Shown piece by piece: positions 4,996-5,025 of a DNA stretch of 5,025 nt. The stretch spans positions 1 to 5,025 of the forward strand of contig SKOL01000014.1 of assembly GCA_007120055.1 (NCBI GenBank), given 5' to 3'. Under the pieces are notes generated by a model. The model searched no databases and had not been told where the DNA came from. It was given only the letters and a program-made list of their open reading frames with translations. The position numbers and the translations under genes are program-made. Within the stretch, counting starts at the first letter, position 1. The number at the start of each line of letters is the position of its first letter. Origin of the DNA: Anaerobacillus sp. GTDB lineage: Bacteria; Bacillota; Bacilli; Bacillales_H; Anaerobacillaceae.

Positions 4996-5025
4996 CCAAA
5001 CCACCAACAAACCAACAAACCAACA
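4996..5025. repeat. CCAAAC/CCAAC low-complexity tail running off the window
   Basis: This consists of repeated ACCAAAC and CCAAC units up to the last base. The tract begins directly where the 28-bp repeat ends and may be cut by the window edge. The minus strand has at least five GG pairs spaced by one to five bases. Confidence 0.5.

Noticed and set aside
1..5025. CRISPR array, tRNA, rRNA or riboswitch
   Set aside because: I found no regularly spaced repeats, no cloverleaf with a TTCRA-type arm, no rRNA-like stretch and no recognisable riboswitch core on either strand.

Overview
The window is AT-rich. It has strong AGGAGG-type Shine-Dalgarno sites and consensus TATAAT -10 boxes, and its protein families and short GGTGCC(A/T)GGCAC palindromes are typical of low-GC Firmicutes. 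A Bacillaceae chromosome (Bacillus, Oceanobacillus or a relative) is the best guess. This is an inference from style; no marker gene fixes the species. The content is that of an accessory, recombination-prone region: a site-specific recombinase, a Fic enzyme, a RelE-type toxin-antitoxin pair, several families of short repeats and a gene remnant. No rRNA, tRNA or CRISPR array was seen.

Layout. Bases 1-63 may be the 3' tail of a gene entering from the left. Bases 278-1966 (+) encode a complete 562-residue tyrosine recombinase with all catalytic residues, resembling the long TnpB-type integrases of Tn554-like transposons but without TnpA or TnpC visible. It converges on a class II Fic protein (3109-2003, -), and only 36 bases holding a GC-rich hairpin separate the two stops. 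Bases 3110-3425 hold the Fic promoter, a GGTGTCAGGCACC palindrome and a strong 14-bp hairpin with a T-tract that should terminate the leftward toxin-antitoxin operon. That operon (3915-3426, -) is antitoxin first, with the toxin start overlapping the antitoxin end by 14 bases.

Upstream of the antitoxin lies a nested palindrome of about 115 bp (3958-4076) that looks like a miniature inverted-repeat element. Its left end supplies the spacer and -35 half of the operon promoter. An exact 20-bp copy of that end recurs alone at 4329-4348. From 4365 to the window end, two 28-bp copies of a palindrome-plus-tail repeat (4365-4392, 4968-4995) bracket a truncated leftward gene remnant (4778-4458), a 20-bp perfect palindrome and a possible 51-residue rightward gene (4809-4964).

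How the parts work together. The toxin-antitoxin pair is one coupled operon, probably autoregulated. The Fic protein carries its own inhibitory motif and needs no partner gene. The recombinase may mark one end of an integrated element, but no attachment site or element boundary could be proven. No clearly new multi-gene system is visible. The most unusual item is the nested palindromic element that has become part of the toxin-antitoxin promoter.
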